Positions 13,739 to 14,924 of a stretch of 14,924 nt of DNA are shown here, in pieces; within the stretch, counting starts at the first letter, position 1, and the number at the start of each line of letters is the position of its first letter. Made by a program: the position numbers and the translations under genes. The stretch is taken from the NCBI GenBank assembly GCA_900765115.1, contig CAAFQK010000092.1, positions 1-14,924 of the forward strand, in the 5' to 3' direction. The notes beneath the pieces are model-generated. The model was not told where the DNA came from. It did no database searches and saw nothing but the letters and a program-made list of their open reading frames with translations. Source of the DNA: an uncultured Collinsella sp. Lineage in GTDB: Bacteria; Actinomycetota; Coriobacteriia; Coriobacteriales; Coriobacteriaceae.

Positions 13739-13777
13739 CTGCCTCTCCTTTCACGTATCGCCGGGCGCAATTCAAAT

Positions 13778-13805
13778 ATCGTAAACGGTACCTTTTACTC
13801 GGTAA
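13778..13805 (-). promoter_or_regulatory. Candidate argG leader promoter with 18-bp palindromic operator
   Basis: On the minus strand TTACCG (13805-13800) and TACGAT (13783-13778) are 16 bp apart; both boxes are imperfect. The spacer is filled by GTAAACGGTACCTTTTAC (13781-13798), an 18-bp palindrome with a single mismatched pair, a position typical of a repressor operator. It does not resemble the ArgR box (TGAAT-type half-sites). Transcription would begin near 13771, about 33 nt before the leader peptide. Confidence 0.4.
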
Positions 13806-13916
13806 GCGGTTGTTTTCCGTCTCCGTTTTCGATGGTCGCTATATTACGCTAAAGTGCCCGCAGCACAAGCGACAAATTCAAATTTCTGAAAAGTTTTTTC
13901 ATTACTTTGTGAAGCG

Positions 13917-13976
13917 TGGTGCAAATACGCACCATTCCTGCGAAAATACGCTCGACTACTAGTTGATGGTTATAAC
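13917..13976 (+). promoter_or_regulatory. Candidate promoter and upstream palindrome of the Cof-type phosphatase gene
   Basis: TATAAC (13971-13976) is a good -10 box about 36 nt before the ATG; the -35 position is weak. TGGTGC (13917-13922) and GCACCA (13929-13934) form a perfect inverted repeat with a 6-bp spacer, about 50-65 bp before the expected start site, where an activator might bind. Confidence 0.35.
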
Positions 13977-14011
13977 GTCTGAAACAATCTCGAAACGAAA
14001 GGCGCATTTTT

Positions 14012-14839
14012 ATGCAAACTTACGAATCGGACGCCAATATCGGAAACATTAAGATTCTCGCCGTCGATATGGACAAGACGCTGCTGACCGACGAGCGCGT
14101 GCTGCCCCAGGGTCTTGATGAGCGCCTGGACAAGCTCGCCGACGCCGGCATCGTATTCTGCCCCGCCAGCGGACGTCCCGCCCCCAAGCTCGAGGAGATG
14201 TTCGAGGGCATCAAGAACCGCCTCGCCTTTTGTCCCGACAACGGAGCTTGCGTGATCTATCGCGGCAGCTATATCTATAAGAGCAATATTGACGTGGAGC
14301 TGTATCAGCAGGTCTTGAGCCGTGCCTCGGAGGATCCTCGCGCTGTCCCCGTCCTGTGCTGCTTCGACGAGTTCTACGTGCTTGCCCGCGACCATCAATA
14401 CCACGACGAGATCAGCGTCTACTACAACACAATCAACTACGTCGACAGCTTTGAGGGCATTGATTTCGAGTCCAACAAGATTTCGGTCTTCTTCCCAGGC
14501 TACGACGCCGAACCCGCTTTCCGCGAGACCTATAGCCCCGAGTTCTCGGACAAGCTCTACGTCACCAACGCCGGGCGCGAGTGGATCGACTTTATGAACC
14601 TGGGCGTCGACAAGGGCGCCGGCGTCGCGCACCTGTGCGAGCACCTGGGCATCGATATTGCCGATGCTGCCGCCGTGGGCGACACCTACAACGATATCCC
14701 CATGCTGGAGCGCGTCGGGCACAGCTTTATCGTGGACAATGCCGAGGAGCACATGAACGCGCACGCCAAGTGGCGCATTCCGAGTAACAACGACGGGGGC
14801 GTACTGACGCTCATCGACGCTATCTTGGCGGCCCGGTAG
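14012..14839 (+). CDS. Cof-type HAD-IIB hydrolase (sugar phosphatase-like)
   Basis: Soluble Mg-dependent phosphatase of the Cof/YidA group, which usually acts on sugar phosphates, nucleotides or flavin phosphates; the precise substrate is unknown. The 275 residues match the group. Motif I is AVDMDKTLLTD (D19, D21), motif II PASGRP (S53), motif III the lysine of VDKGAGV (K201), and motif IV VGDTYNDIPML (D224, D228). The C2-type cap lies between motifs II and III. K201-G-x-G followed by the GD-x-x-ND pattern is diagnostic of HAD-IIB. The ATG at 14012 has AAAGG 9 nt upstream. It is divergent from argG, with about 270 bp between its ATG and the argG leader peptide. No operon partner is visible before the window ends. 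Confidence 0.9.
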   Translation: MQTYESDANIGNIKILAVDMDKTLLTDERVLPQGLDERLDKLADAGIVFCPASGRPAPKLEEMFEGIKNRLAFCPDNGACVIYRGSYIYKSNIDVELYQQVLSRASEDPRAVPVLCCFDEFYVLARDHQYHDEISVYYNTINYVDSFEGIDFESNKISVFFPGYDAEPAFRETYSPEFSDKLYVTNAGREWIDFMNLGVDKGAGVAHLCEHLGIDIADAAAVGDTYNDIPMLERVGHSFIVDNAEEHMNAHAKWRIPSNNDGGVLTLIDAILAAR

Positions 14840-14880
14840 CCGTCCCATCGGGCCTGGCCGGGCGGCACGGGATAACTTTT
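14839..14880 (+). terminator. Possible terminator of the Cof-type phosphatase gene
   Basis: GCCGTCC (14839-14845) pairs with GGGCGGC (14860-14866), 7 bp with one G-U, followed after 10 nt by TTTT. The spacing is loose. Confidence 0.35.
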
Positions 14881-14909
14881 CGCTCGGTCAGGTCCTGCGC
14901 AAGACGAAA

Positions 14910-14924
14910 GCCACATTAAGTGGC
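14910..14924. other. Hairpin cut by the window edge
   Basis: GCCAC and GTGGC pair around ATTAA, preceded by AAA. If TTT follows beyond the edge this would be a terminator, bidirectional or of a neighbouring gene. Confidence 0.3.

Noticed and set aside
13556..13852. 98-residue plus-strand ORF upstream of the Cof-type phosphatase gene
   Set aside because: No ribosome-binding site, composition unlike its neighbours, and it overlaps the argG leader peptide and promoter on the opposite strand, which have better support.
1..14924. Mobile elements, CRISPR arrays, tRNA genes, prophage genes
   Set aside because: No transposase or integrase, no regularly spaced repeats, and no cloverleaf with a T-arm signature seen on either strand.

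Overview
The window looks like core chromosome of a high-GC, gut-type actinobacterium of the Coriobacteriia, most likely Collinsella or a close relative. This is inferred from base composition, the four-domain ribosomal protein S1, the type-A RNase P RNA, the anaerobic-type genes (a CyuA-like cysteine desulfidase and a C_GCAxxG_C_C protein) and the protein style. No database was consulted. I see no transposase, integrase, phage gene, CRISPR array, tRNA or rRNA.

Layout. Position 1-1118 (minus) holds a DHA2-type drug/solute exporter cut by the window edge. It follows metY (O-acetylhomoserine sulfhydrylase, minus), which is divergent from a small cysteine-rich C_GCAxxG_C_C protein (plus). Then come, all minus, a YigZ/IMPACT protein, the RNase P RNA rnpB and rpsA. 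A HAD phosphatase (plus) converges on a CyuA-like cysteine desulfidase (minus), which is divergent from rpiB (plus). ndk, argH, a 56-residue small ORF and argG follow on the minus strand. A Cof-type HAD phosphatase (plus) is divergent from argG at the right end. Most genes are single transcription units with their own intrinsic terminator.

The genes form small functional groups. argG and argH make the last two steps of arginine synthesis (citrulline to argininosuccinate to arginine), and no other arg gene is visible. metY consumes sulfide while CyuA releases it from cysteine. rpiB and ndk serve pentose and nucleotide metabolism. rnpB and rpsA are housekeeping RNA and translation genes.

Two things stand out. 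First, argG has an unannotated leader: a strong ribosome-binding site, a 24-residue peptide with six arginines (three consecutive CGA codons at the end), overlapping alternative hairpins and a terminator-like hairpin with a short U-tract. This is the architecture of arginine-sensing transcription attenuation. Second, a structured element of about 115 bp occurs twice (4033-4148 and 7136-7250). Its core is nearly identical, but its 15-bp outer helix is almost completely rewritten with pairing preserved, which points to a dispersed structured RNA or stem-loop family. Lesser signals are paired 11-bp direct repeats 21 bp apart upstream of cyuA, an 18-bp palindrome in the argG leader promoter, a long hairpin abutting the ribosome-binding site of the C_GCAxxG gene, and a possible small RNA between rnpB and rpsA.
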